Virus record (IMG/VR): IMGVR_UViG_3300047550_003446
Coordinates: 1 to 20,077 of that record
Length of the DNA: 20,077 nucleotides
Reading direction: 5' to 3' (one strand)
Source of the DNA: a virus
A program made the translations under genes and the position numbers. The notes under the pieces are model-generated. The model did no database searches. It was not told the origin of the DNA and worked only from the letters and a program-made list of their open reading frames with translations. Below are positions 6,741-12,984 of the stretch, one piece after another (the stretch's first letter is position 1; every line of letters starts with the position of its first letter).

Positions 6741-7418
6741 TTAGTGTTTACAAAATCCCCAATACTCTTGCTCTTTTTGCATACGCCAGAGTATTGCATC
6801 AAACAGATATTCAAAAGATTTTATTTCTCTCTTTTTAATACCGTTTTCAAGTTTTTCTATCTTTGCATAATATTTTTTAGGTCTTTCGGGTCTAAAAAAT
6901 ACTCCTGTTTTTCCAGTATGAATGGAAATTTTATAGTTATTTTTATTAAAATTTTGCTCAGATATAGTTGCCCATCGACAGTTCTCCTTAAAGTAACCCA
7001 AAGAGTTATCTATTCTATCAAGAGTCAATCCTTCTTGATAAGTTGGTAACATATCTTTTTCAAAATTATCAAAAGATAACCATTCTTCACAAACAAATAT
7101 ACCTCTATTAACATAATCCCTTTGGATTTTTTCGTTTTTAACTCTATTTACAGAAGCGCGAACCATCATATCTTCCCATATTCCGTAAATTTTAGTGTAT
7201 GACTTACCGTGTGTTGTCAAAAGATTTCTGTGAACCTCAACATTCAGACAACCACAAGATTTAGTATTACCACTCATTACTGAACGAATGAAGATTTCTT
7301 TGATTTTACCACAATCGCACTTAAAATTTCCTTTCCAACGAGTTTTCCCAGATGGAAACTGGTGCTCCACCGTCTTACATATAAAGGTAAGTCTGTTGTA
7401 TTTTTCACCAGTTTCCAT
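6741..7418 (-). CDS. HNH homing endonuclease (free-standing)
   Basis: 225 residues. The ATG overlaps the phoH stop (TAATG) and no separate ribosome site is seen. A zinc-ribbon-like CDCG (residues 34-37) and SCGC (54-57) come first. The HNH core follows at about 105-150, with GLTLDRIDNSLGYFKENCRW: D134, N138 and N146 are at conserved positions of this phage HNH family. The C-terminal part (TGVFFRPERPKKYYAKI) resembles an AP2-type DNA-binding repeat. The gene sits between phoH and the ClpP-like gene, which are otherwise tightly packed, and was probably inserted there as a mobile gene. Confidence 0.85.
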   Translation of the reverse strand: METGEKYNRLTFICKTVEHQFPSGKTRWKGNFKCDCGKIKEIFIRSVMSGNTKSCGCLNVEVHRNLLTTHGKSYTKIYGIWEDMMVRASVNRVKNEKIQRDYVNRGIFVCEEWLSFDNFEKDMLPTYQEGLTLDRIDNSLGYFKENCRWATISEQNFNKNNYKISIHTGKTGVFFRPERPKKYYAKIEKLENGIKKREIKSFEYLFDAILWRMQKEQEYWGFCKH

Positions 7419-8170
7419 TAGGAATACGCCTTAATAATTGTCTTTGTCAGTTCAGAACGAACAACATCTTCTACATCAAACTCATGGTATGCTACAGAAT
7501 TAAACTTTGGTGTACCATCTTCCTTGAAGAAACGAGGAATAGCATCGCGCAAAGCATTTCTACCCTTAGCATCTACATACAACTGAGAGTTATCACCCAA
7601 AACACAAACCTTTGAGTTAACACCAGTACGTTCAAGAACCAACTTCAGAATCAACGGTGATAGCTGCTGTGTTTCGTCAATCATAATCAAGCAGTTGTCA
7701 AACGTGCTACCCAACATATAGTTTGGAATCTTAAAGTGAATCCTGTGGTCAAGGTCAGTTTCAACTTTACCTTTACTCAGCAAATCACACAAAAGAATCT
7801 TTGTAGAATTAAAGTGCGGTTCTACCTTTTCCTGTAAAGAATTTGGTAGAGCACCAATCTTATCCAATCCAGCTTCCACAGGTGTACGCACAACCAGAAT
7901 CTGCTTGCTTGGATCACGGAGGTATTCTTGCACATAAGTATACAAAACAGCAAGGGATTTACCAGAACCAGAACTACCTACAACAAAAGTCAAGTCATTC
8001 TCAAGAATCTTATTCCGAAGAACCTTTTGTTTATCTGTAAGTTGAATCTTGGTCATTCCGTACTGTTCAGACCACATTTTATTGTGTTCTCGTTGAATAA
8101 CTTGTGAACCACTTGCAACCTTTTCTCGACGAGTAGGTTTCTTTCGTTGTTTAGGATTATTCTGCTGCAA
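7418..8170 (-). CDS. phoH: PhoH-like ATPase
   Basis: 250 residues starting with TTG at 8170, supported by AGGAGG six nt upstream. The PhoH hallmarks are all present: Walker A GSSGSGKS at residues 65-72, VVRTPVEAGLDKIGALPNS at 93-111, YMLGSTFDN at 151-159, Walker B LIMIDETQQL at 161-170, VLGDNSQ further on, and a late VVRSELTK. PhoH proteins are P-loop ATPases, often fused to or acting with RNases; phage copies are common and of unsettled function. It is leftward, downstream of small early-type genes, and its stop overlaps the HNH gene. Confidence 0.92.
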   Translation of the reverse strand: MQQNNPKQRKKPTRREKVASGSQVIQREHNKMWSEQYGMTKIQLTDKQKVLRNKILENDLTFVVGSSGSGKSLAVLYTYVQEYLRDPSKQILVVRTPVEAGLDKIGALPNSLQEKVEPHFNSTKILLCDLLSKGKVETDLDHRIHFKIPNYMLGSTFDNCLIMIDETQQLSPLILKLVLERTGVNSKVCVLGDNSQLYVDAKGRNALRDAIPRFFKEDGTPKFNSVAYHEFDVEDVVRSELTKTIIKAYS

Positions 8171-8191
8171 TCTATCCTCCTATTTCATTAG

Positions 8192-8659
8192 TTAATGAAG
8201 AGTACCCTCTTCCGTATCAAACCCCGTAGCTTTCTCGCACATATCAAGAAGTTCTTTTGAATGAATACTTGTTATAGTCTTCAGTGCTTGTTCAAACATA
8301 ACAAATTCAGTACGCATAAGAATACTACACATCAACCTGATATCTTCTGGGTGAAACACCCTCAAAAGATTCTCGTAGTACTCTTTGGCAAAAGGTTCAA
8401 AGAACTTATCGTCTAAACTATAAGAAACCCTCGTAGCTTCCTTGCTATCAGTACCGAATGTATTCTTCGTATAAGCCTCTACAAGCCCTCGGAGCACATG
8501 AGTAAGGTGTTGATATACCTCTGGTGGTACAGAAGGTTCTGAGGAGCTTTTAGAGGGTTCTACGGGGCTTCTGTGATTCACAGAGCGTTCTTCATCAAGA
8601 CTGCTTACGGGGTCGTCCAGCAGGACGCTGCTCTTTGACTTCTTGAACACTTTGAACAT
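8192..8659 (-). CDS. Hypothetical 155-aa protein
   Basis: ATG at 8659 lies inside the upstream gene, giving a 65-nt overlap in another frame. A GGAGG is about 14 nt upstream, further than usual, and a GTG start downstream at about 8593 is the alternative. The N-terminus is a polar Ser/Pro-rich linker (VEPSKSSSEPSVPPEV), then an all-helical domain (FFEPFAKEYYENLLRVFHPE, SILMRTEFVMFEQAL). No family is recognised. If the short start is used the basic N-terminus (MFKVFKKSK) is lost. Confidence 0.6.
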   Translation of the reverse strand: MFKVFKKSKSSVLLDDPVSSLDEERSVNHRSPVEPSKSSSEPSVPPEVYQHLTHVLRGLVEAYTKNTFGTDSKEATRVSYSLDDKFFEPFAKEYYENLLRVFHPEDIRLMCSILMRTEFVMFEQALKTITSIHSKELLDMCEKATGFDTEEGTLH

Positions 8660-8834
8660 CTTCTTCGTCCTCCTTTAGAATCATTTCTGTAAAAAACTCA
8701 CCAATGAATTGTCGTGGGTATCCTTCATTTGTATCAGAGATTACATACCCTTCTTTACCCGCTTTAGCGATTGCTTCAGAATACGCTACGAGGTTGTACT
8801 CACGGATTTGAATTTTAATTGGTTTGCTTGGCAT
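8595..8834 (-). CDS. Hypothetical 79-aa protein with AT-hook-like tail
   Basis: ATG at 8834 is chosen over the one at 8879 because TAAGGAG lies 9-10 nt upstream. It overlaps the preceding gene by 20 nt. A small beta-type N-terminus (PIKIQIREYNLVAYSEAI) is followed by an acidic stretch and a C-terminal PAGRPRKQS. GRPRK is the core of an AT-hook, which binds the minor groove of AT-rich DNA. This suggests DNA association, but one short motif is weak evidence. Confidence 0.6.
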   Translation of the reverse strand: MPSKPIKIQIREYNLVAYSEAIAKAGKEGYVISDTNEGYPRQFIGEFFTEMILKEDEEDVQSVQEVKEQRPAGRPRKQS

Positions 8835-9093
8835 TATTACTCTCCTTACTTGATTTAATAATTTCTTGTTCAACTTCAATTCTTAGATTTAGAATCGACA
8901 AATACAAATACATCGCGGCTTCTTGTTGTAAAAGCAAGTCTCTTTGAACAGTACTCAAAGAGTTAAAACGTTCTGTATCCAGAAAGTTAGAAAGCGCATC
9001 GTATTTTTCGTATACATACGATAATTCGTCAATTACTCGTTTTAGATACTCAGGAAGAGTATTGTAATCTTCAACCTCAATATCATCGTTCAT
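8815..9093 (-). CDS. crAss001_48-like small phage protein
   Basis: 92 residues with AAGGAGAG before the ATG. The pattern is LKRVIDELSYVYEKYDALSN, then FLDTERFNSLSTVQRDLL, then LQQEAAMYLYLSILNLRIEV. It follows the arrangement I recall for the small, widespread phage family called crAss001_48-related: helix with VIDE, FL...F..L...R.LL, then Q..AM..Y..IL..RI. Two long helices probably form a coiled coil. The family's role is unknown to me. Confidence 0.65.
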   Translation of the reverse strand: MNDDIEVEDYNTLPEYLKRVIDELSYVYEKYDALSNFLDTERFNSLSTVQRDLLLQQEAAMYLYLSILNLRIEVEQEIIKSSKESNNAKQTN

Positions 9094-9095
9094 TA

Positions 9096-9278
9096 TTACT
9101 CTCCTTGTCTAAACTTGTTAATAAACTCTTCGTCACGAATCATTCCCTCTTTGTAAAGAGAGTTGATGTACTCTTGTGCTTCTTTTTCTTCTGCTGTAAG
9201 TTCTTCCATGAAGTCTACTTCGTCTTCAACGTACTGCATGAACTTATTCTTGTGTTTCAGTTTAATACTGTAAGTCAT
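9096..9278 (-). CDS. Hypothetical 60-aa acidic protein
   Basis: The start overlaps the upstream stop as ATGA, and the stop lies 2 nt before the next ATG. The sequence has a short basic N-terminus (MTYSIKLKHKNKF) and then an acidic helix (YVEDEVDFMEELTAEEKEAQ). No motif is recognised. Its position in the coupled run is the main support. Confidence 0.6.
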   Translation of the reverse strand: MTYSIKLKHKNKFMQYVEDEVDFMEELTAEEKEAQEYINSLYKEGMIRDEEFINKFRQGE

Positions 9279-9556
9279 CCTTGTAGTTTCTCCTTTAGAT
9301 TTGAAATCTGAATCTCTTGAAGAGTATTCAAGTACACTTGTGCAATTACTGTAGAGGTCAATACGAATTCTCTTTCTGTATCTGGTGCTCCTAGACTTTC
9401 TAGGATATCTACCGTCAACATCCAGAGAATACTCTCTAGGTTCTCTTTGGGTAATCCTGTGTCTGGTAGAGGTGAATCTGAAATACTCTCTTTTACAATT
9501 TCAATCATTGATTCTACCAGAGGGATTGTTTGATCTTCTTCCTGTTTATCTGTCAT
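9275..9556 (-). CDS. Hypothetical 93-aa acidic protein, first leftward gene
   Basis: ATG at 9556, with AAAGGAGG directly upstream. An in-frame ATG at 9613 is excluded because it lies in the promoter at 9585-9613, upstream of the expected transcript start. The protein is acidic and helical (TIPLVESMIEIVKESISDSP, LESILWMLTVDILESLGAP) with no known motif. As the first gene after the main leftward promoter it is probably expressed early. Confidence 0.65.
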   Translation of the reverse strand: MTDKQEEDQTIPLVESMIEIVKESISDSPLPDTGLPKENLESILWMLTVDILESLGAPDTEREFVLTSTVIAQVYLNTLQEIQISNLKEKLQG

Positions 9557-9584
9557 GTTTCCTCCTTTGTTTTGGTATAGTAGT

Positions 9585-9613
9585 AGTGTACGATAAAAAG
9601 TACATTCTGTCAA
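9585..9613 (-). promoter_or_regulatory. Main leftward sigma70 promoter
   Basis: On the minus strand, TTGACA (complement of 9608-9613), a 17-nt spacer and TACACT (complement of 9585-9590). The leader before the first start codon at 9556 is only about 20 nt. The same -35, spacing and -10 recur at 5045-5073. Confidence 0.8.
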
Positions 9614-9688
9614 GTCTTTTATGAAATTTATTTTAGATTTATTTCTTAGAGACAGTACTCTAAATATATTTTCATAAGATACTTGACA
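9608..9688. promoter_or_regulatory. Symmetrical divergent control region
   Basis: The 21-nt left arm 9608-9628 and the inverted right arm 9668-9688 match at 18 of 21 positions. Each arm holds TGTCAAGT/ACTTGACA (a -35 box) and TTATGAAA/TTTCATAA. The 39 nt between the arms are AT-rich. The symmetry suggests shared regulation, such as UP elements or regulator sites, of the two divergent promoters. Confidence 0.6.
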
Positions 9689-9712
9689 AAAATGACTTCT
9701 ACAGGTTATACT
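9683..9712 (+). promoter_or_regulatory. Main rightward sigma70 promoter
   Basis: TTGACA at 9683-9688, an 18-nt spacer and TATACT at 9707-9712. It shares the ACTTGACA start with the leftward promoters. About 350 nt of leader follow before the first rightward gene at 10070. Confidence 0.75.
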
Positions 9713-9725
9713 ATCTGTTCGGTAA

Positions 9726-9954
9726 GGGTAACTTCAGTTACACCCAGTGCAAATCTGTAGAATCCGACGGTTACTTATAGGGAAACCTTAGTGTCAGCCG
9801 AGGGGAGTCATCGTAAGTCGTTCTTTGAAATGCTTTTGACTATGACACGTGCAACGTACTGCACATCTGGATGACGAGGATGTCATTAGGTAAAGTAAAA
9901 CACCACTCCAACCTATTTGAACTTACAGTTCATTTGGGTAGGGGTTACTTTATC
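9726..9954 (+). ncRNA. Long multi-hairpin leader RNA
   Basis: No gene is supported here. Successive stems are: GTAAC/GTTAC (9728-9741, loop TTCA); GTCAT+AGTC (9807-9819) with GACT+ATGAC (9838-9846); GTGCA/TGCAC (9849-9864); ATGAC/GTCAT (9871-9886); and a long terminal hairpin. In the last, GGTAAAGTA (9889-9897) pairs with TACTTTATC (9946-9954), ACTCC (9905-9909) with GGGGT (9941-9945), ACCTA (9911-9915) with TGGGT (9935-9939), and TGAAC with GTTCA around TTACA. It may be a cis-regulatory leader, an RNase III site or an independent small RNA. Confidence 0.5.
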
Positions 9955-9989
9955 TAAAATCTAAGGATATTTAAGTTTTCTTTAGTTTA

Positions 9990-10032
9990 CTTTAAGTATA
10001 TTAAAGAGTTCTTTAAGTGTACTTTAAGTGTA
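9990..10032. repeat. CTTTAAGTGTA direct repeats
   Basis: CTTTAAGTATA at 9990-10000, then CTTTAAGTGTA twice in tandem at 10011-10021 and 10022-10032, in a very AT-rich stretch 40-80 nt upstream of the gene at 10070. They could be protein-binding sites or a slippage product. Confidence 0.5.
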
Positions 10033-10069
10033 CTTTTAATATTAACTTACAGGTATCATAGGAGGATAC

Positions 10070-10621
10070 ATGCCAAAATACACATCATATAGAGAACTAC
10101 AAAGAACAGATTTAGAGAATGTATTTTTGTATGACCCCATTGAAGGGGTATTTATTAAAAGAAAAAATAATAAAAGTATAGAGTTCAAAGAATCTTATGA
10201 TGATAAGATTCCTCAGATTGACTTTAGTATACAAGGAAAGTACTACAGAATACCTGCTCATACTCTTGCTTGGGTTTTACACTTCGGGTACTTCCCTGAA
10301 GGTGTTGTACTTCACAGAGATTTAGATAAATACAATCTCAGGATTAGTAATTTACTAGATGTGTCTCAGAAGCACTACAAGGCTTTCTTGACTGCTCACA
10401 AAAATCTTAATGAGAATTGTAAGGTTCTGTTACACCCTACAGATCAGTACAAGTTCATCGTAGGTTTCTTTATAAATGGTAAGTTAAGGTACAGAGTATT
10501 CCAAGATGATATTGCAGCAAAAGAGTACATTAAAATAAAGAAGAGGCAACTTATTAGGCAAATAAGATTGTTAGGTGGTGTAATACCAGAGAACTACAAA
10601 ACAGAATTAGATTTATTGTAA
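10070..10621 (+). CDS. HNH/AP2-like putative endonuclease
   Basis: 183 residues with AGGAGG six nt before the ATG. Residues about 60-98 (PAHTLAWVLHFGYFPEGVV, then LHRDLDKYNLRISNLLDVS) follow the layout of phage HNH_3 endonucleases, where AHRLAW...G.iP.g..v.HiDg...NNR..NL is usual. Here the core is HRDLDKYNLRISN, so H, D and N are kept but the usual NN pair is only partial; activity is uncertain. The C-terminal region about 115-160 (HPTDQYKFIVGFFINGKLRY) resembles an AP2-type DNA-binding domain. It is the first rightward gene after the long structured leader. It could be a homing endonuclease or a derived DNA-binding protein. Confidence 0.6.
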   Translation: MPKYTSYRELQRTDLENVFLYDPIEGVFIKRKNNKSIEFKESYDDKIPQIDFSIQGKYYRIPAHTLAWVLHFGYFPEGVVLHRDLDKYNLRISNLLDVSQKHYKAFLTAHKNLNENCKVLLHPTDQYKFIVGFFINGKLRYRVFQDDIAAKEYIKIKKRQLIRQIRLLGGVIPENYKTELDLL

Positions 10622-10639
10622 GTTTATTGCTTTTCTATA

Positions 10640-10668
10640 TTGACATTTACTGTGTTTTGTAGTACAAT
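10640..10668 (+). promoter_or_regulatory. Rightward sigma70 promoter
   Basis: TTGACA at 10640-10645, an exact 17-nt spacer and TACAAT at 10663-10668. It lies 18 nt after the stop at 10621 and would drive the structured RNA, the CxxC mini-protein and the two tRNAs up to the terminator at 11430. Confidence 0.8.
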
Positions 10669-10757
10669 ATTGGTGTGTTTTGATAGAGAGTTCTTGAGAC
10701 TTTAGATTTACCGTTCAGTACGCTACGTCTGTCGAGTAATCCCAAACAAATCCTTTA

Positions 10758-10835
10758 ACTGACAATCAAGCACACTTCCGAAGAATACAGCACTGAGACT
10801 GTGTATCTTTCGTGTTAATCGGGTTGACAGTCAGT
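10758..10835 (+). ncRNA. Structured RNA in a 290-nt gene-free leader
   Basis: ACTGAC (10758-10763) pairs with GTCAGT (10830-10835). After a 2x2 internal loop TCAA (10766-10769) pairs with TTGA (10824-10827). The inner arm CGAAG+ATACAG (10779-10790) pairs with CTGT, AT and CTTTCG (10799-10812) around an 8-nt loop, with small bulges. The layered pairing is more than expected by chance. The remaining 10669-10757 and 10836-10911 hold no supportable gene. Its role is unknown: leader, processed RNA or riboswitch-like element. Confidence 0.5.
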
Positions 10836-10911
10836 CTTCCTCCTACTGATTGTATATGAGACAACCGCTGGACTCGTAACCAGCAACTTTAAGAATAAAA
10901 AAGGAATAACC

Positions 10912-11121
10912 ATGAAATGTATCCTCTGCTATAAGCACTTTAGAGATAGGACTCTTGAAGAGATTCTTCAAGATGATGCTATTGAGTACCTGTGTAATTC
11001 TTGTTATGAAACAGACTTTGACACTGTTAACGGAATTCCTGAAGATTTGAAGCAAGAGATTAACATGGTTGTTCGTATGAATAACGGCAAGAAGTATTTC
11101 TTGACTGATTTTGAAGAGTAA
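10912..11121 (+). CDS. Zinc-ribbon-like CxxC mini-protein
   Basis: 69 residues, with AAAAAGGAATAACC before the ATG. Two CxxC pairs (C3-C6 in MKCILC and C28-C31 in LCNSC) about 22 residues apart make a likely four-cysteine zinc site. The C-terminal half is acidic (GIPEDLKQEINMVVRMN). Small zinc-ribbon proteins of this kind usually bind nucleic acid or RNA polymerase; the specific role here is unknown. It lies between the structured leader and the tRNA pair in one transcription unit. Confidence 0.7.
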   Translation: MKCILCYKHFRDRTLEEILQDDAIEYLCNSCYETDFDTVNGIPEDLKQEINMVVRMNNGKKYFLTDFEE

Positions 11122-11131
11122 GTTTTAGTTT

Positions 11132-11205
11132 GCCCCTATAGTTAAATAGCATAACAAAGGTCTTGTAAACCTTAGTCCGCGGAGCGTTACCGTGTGGGGG
11201 CACCA
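11132..11205 (+). tRNA. tRNA-Thr (anticodon UGU)
   Basis: A 74-nt cloverleaf folded by hand. The acceptor GCCCCTA pairs with TGGGGGC, with discriminator A and encoded CCA. The D stem is GTTA/TAAC. The anticodon stem is AAGGT/ACCTT with loop CTTGTAA, giving anticodon TGT. The T stem is CGCGG/CCGTG. The T loop is AGCGTTA rather than the usual TTCRANY, keeping only C56, so modification or tertiary folding may be unusual. It would read ACA threonine codons. Confidence 0.85.
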
Positions 11206-11212
11206 AGTTTAT

Positions 11213-11288
11213 GCAACTGTAGTTCAGTGAATAGAACCACGGATTTCTACTCCGTAAGTCGGGGGTTTGAATCCCTCCAGTTGCCCCA
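11213..11288 (+). tRNA. tRNA-Arg (anticodon UCU)
   Basis: A 76-nt cloverleaf. The acceptor GCAACTG pairs with CAGTTGC, with discriminator C and encoded CCA. The D stem is GTTC/GAAC. The anticodon stem is ACGGA/TCCGT with loop TTTCTAC, giving anticodon TCT. The T arm is GGGGG/CCCTC with loop TTTGAAT. It reads AGA and AGG, codons used often in this AT-rich genome (for example AGA throughout the terminase). It lies 7 nt after tRNA-Thr. Confidence 0.93.
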
Positions 11289-11291
11289 GAA

Positions 11292-11392
11292 TTTTACCTC
11301 GGGACCGTTATGTTACTAACCGCAAGGTAGGCGTGTAAAGAAACGTCAGTAGCATCCTAGAGTAAAACCGTAGGGGATGCGGTATCATCCTC
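11292..11392 (+). ncRNA. Structured RNA after the tRNA pair
   Basis: The outer stem is TTTTA (11292-11296) with TAAAA (11363-11367), continued by CTC/GAG. Inside it ATGTTACT (11310-11317) pairs with AGTAGCAT (11348-11355) over 8 bp with one wobble, and a CGC/GCG hairpin at 11321-11333 lies within. A second hairpin, GGGGATG (11373-11379) with CATCCTC (11386-11392), follows. It does not fold as a third tRNA. It could be a processed RNA, a tRNA-operon spacer structure or a new element. Confidence 0.5.
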
Positions 11393-11429
11393 ACCAAATA
11401 GATTGGAATTTGCTACTCCGATTGATAAG

Positions 11430-11460
11430 CCCTGTCTGTCCACAGGGTTTTTGGTTTTTT
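11430..11460 (+). terminator. Rho-independent terminator after the tRNA region
   Basis: CCCTGT (11430-11435), loop CTGTCC and ACAGGG (11442-11447), followed by TTTTTGGTTTTTT. It should end the tRNA transcript. The loop is also complementary to GGACAG downstream, see the leader element entry. Confidence 0.85.
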
Positions 11461-11483
11461 CTAAATTGGACAGTTTTTATAGG
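11430..11483 (+). promoter_or_regulatory. Endonuclease leader element, copy A
   Basis: The hairpin with loop CTGTCC (11436-11441) is followed, 18 nt after its 3' arm, by TTGGACAG (11466-11473) and TTTTTATAGG (11474-11483), ending 10 nt before the ATG of the HNH gene. The loop can pair with GGACAG, giving a pseudoknot-like fold. A second copy of this layout is at 19619-19669 before the GIY-YIG gene. Confidence 0.45.
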
Positions 11484-11493
11484 ACAGATAAAA

Positions 11494-12177
11494 ATGAATA
11501 ATGAAGATACTCCTGTAGATATACAGGAAATTAAGACTAAAGTTTGCAGAAAATGTGGCGTTGAAAAACCTATTGAGGAATTTAATAAAAACAAAAATCA
11601 TAAAGATGGTCTAGCAAATCAGTGTAAGGAGTGCGCTAGGCTTTATAGAATAGAGAATAAAGAAAAATCAGCAGCGTACGGAAAAGAATACAGAAAAAAT
11701 AATAAAGAAAAAGTACGGGCTAGACATAAAAAATATGTTGCTGAAAATGCTGAAAAAGTAAAGCAAAGAAAAAGAAAACATTATCTTGCTAATAAAGATA
11801 AGATAAAAAAGACAACCAAACTGTATTTAGAGAAAAATAAAGAGAAAATTTCAGAGTACAGAAAAGCCTACAAAGCAGAAAATAGGGATTTGGTAAATTT
11901 TAATACAGCGATATATAGAGCAAGAAAACTTCAGGCAACACCAAATTGGTTAACTGAAGAACAATTGGAAGAAATAAAAGATTTCTATACAATCTGTAAA
12001 ATGTTTCAAATATATACTGGTTTGACTTATCATGTCGATCACATGATACCTCTTAGGGGTGAAGATGTTTGTGGTTTACACGTGCCGTGGAATTTGCAAA
12101 TAATTGAAGCATCTGAAAATTTACAAAAAAGTAATAAATTATTAGAGGAATTTGAAAATGCCATTTATCAAGGGTGA
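11494..12177 (+). CDS. HNH endonuclease with N-terminal zinc ribbon
   Basis: 227 residues from ATG at 11494; the in-frame ATG at 11377 is rejected because it reads through the terminator. A zinc ribbon comes first: CRKCG (C18, C21) and CKEC (C44, C47). Residues about 52-135 are a Lys-rich helix of repeating NKEK...YRK units. The HNH nuclease is at the C-terminus: YHVDHMIPLRGEDVCGLHVP with H180 and H183, then WNLQIIEASENLQKSNK with the conserved Asn residues. Similar proteins are common beside phage terminase genes. Its stop overlaps the small terminase gene. It could supply the cut that moves the ORF-less intron 1 kb downstream. Confidence 0.85.
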   Translation: MNNEDTPVDIQEIKTKVCRKCGVEKPIEEFNKNKNHKDGLANQCKECARLYRIENKEKSAAYGKEYRKNNKEKVRARHKKYVAENAEKVKQRKRKHYLANKDKIKKTTKLYLEKNKEKISEYRKAYKAENRDLVNFNTAIYRARKLQATPNWLTEEQLEEIKDFYTICKMFQIYTGLTYHVDHMIPLRGEDVCGLHVPWNLQIIEASENLQKSNKLLEEFENAIYQG

Positions 12178-12517
12178 CCCTAATATTAACCGTGACGGAA
12201 GACGCCCAAAGAAAGACAAGAAGACTCCAAGACAGATTAGAAATTCTGAATTGGAGTCATTGCTTCGTAAAATCAAACCTCACGTTTCAAAAAGCATTAT
12301 GACCGCTGTTGGTATAATGGACCGTGTTGAAGACGTGTCGGATGCTTCTAAACTTAAAGCAGCTACAATTATTCTTGATCTATATAAGGATACAGTCATT
12401 AAACTGTATGATGGTCAAGATAATGAGACTGATGAGGATTTGGAAGAAGTCGAAGCAAATAAACCATTCCAAGTATTTTCTTTCGATACAGAAAAGAAAG
12501 AAGATCAATCTGAGTAA
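12158..12517 (+). CDS. terS: Putative small terminase subunit
   Basis: 119 residues from ATG at 12158. A TTG at 12152 is in frame but only 3 nt from the AGAGG site, so ATG fits better. The N-terminus FIKGDPNINRDGRRPKKDKK matches the polar GxPNxxxxGRPK opening common to small terminase and terminase-like DNA-binding proteins. A helical middle (VSKSIMTAVGIMDRVEDVSD, KAATIILDLYKDTV) would be the oligomerisation region, and the tail is acidic. The position just before the large subunit supports the call. It overlaps the HNH gene by 20 nt. Confidence 0.7.
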   Translation: MPFIKGDPNINRDGRRPKKDKKTPRQIRNSELESLLRKIKPHVSKSIMTAVGIMDRVEDVSDASKLKAATIILDLYKDTVIKLYDGQDNETDEDLEEVEANKPFQVFSFDTEKKEDQSE

Positions 12518-12576
12518 TTACAAACGGAACTTCTTCTAAGAACTAAAATACATGAAAGTTCCGTAGGAGATTTTCT

Positions 12577-12984
12577 TTGAGTAAAACAAAAAGTACAGTA
12601 AAACAAAAATCAAAAGAACCAAAAGAAATTGTTTTTAGACCAGCATCAGAAGCACAATCACAATTTTTGAAATCTGATGCTTGGTTGACATTATATGGCG
12701 GCGCAGCATTTGCTGGCAAGTCAATGTGTCTTCTTGGTAGTATGTTACCGTTGATACCATATCCCGGTACTCGTGCTTGTGTTATTCGTAAAACAACAAA
12801 ACAACTTTCTGGTTCTGGTGGTTTGTTTGACGCAGCGATTAACTTATACAGTAAAATTGACCCTAAGATAAAAATTAAAACCAGAGACTTAACTCTTGTT
12901 TTTAGTTCTGGTGCTGAGATTCAATTTACATACCTTGATAAACCTGCGGATAGGATGAACCTTCAAGGTAGAGAATACTCCCGT
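12577..12984 (+). CDS. terL: Terminase large subunit, exon 1
   Basis: Start TTG at 12577 with TAGGAGA six nt upstream. Exon 1 encodes residues 1-136. The Walker A variant GGAAFAGKS is at 41-49, followed by ACVIRKTTKQLSGSGGLFDA and the typical MNLQGREYSR at the exon end. Unspliced RNA reads a TAA immediately after CGT (R136), so unspliced message gives only a truncated ATPase fragment. Joined to exon 2 the protein is 487 residues, a normal size for TerL. It packages DNA into proheads with the portal encoded just downstream. Confidence 0.92.

Noticed and set aside
9557-9613. Longer start for the first leftward gene
   Set aside because: The extension lies across the promoter, upstream of the expected transcript start, while the ATG at 9556 has a strong ribosome site.
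10848-10892. A tRNA-Thr(CGT) suggested by an arm GCTGG ... CCAGC with CTCGTAA
   Set aside because: The loop has 8 nt and no acceptor or T arm can be drawn around it.
11377-11493. Longer HNH protein starting at 11377
   Set aside because: The extra 39 residues would be encoded by the structured RNA, the terminator and its T run.
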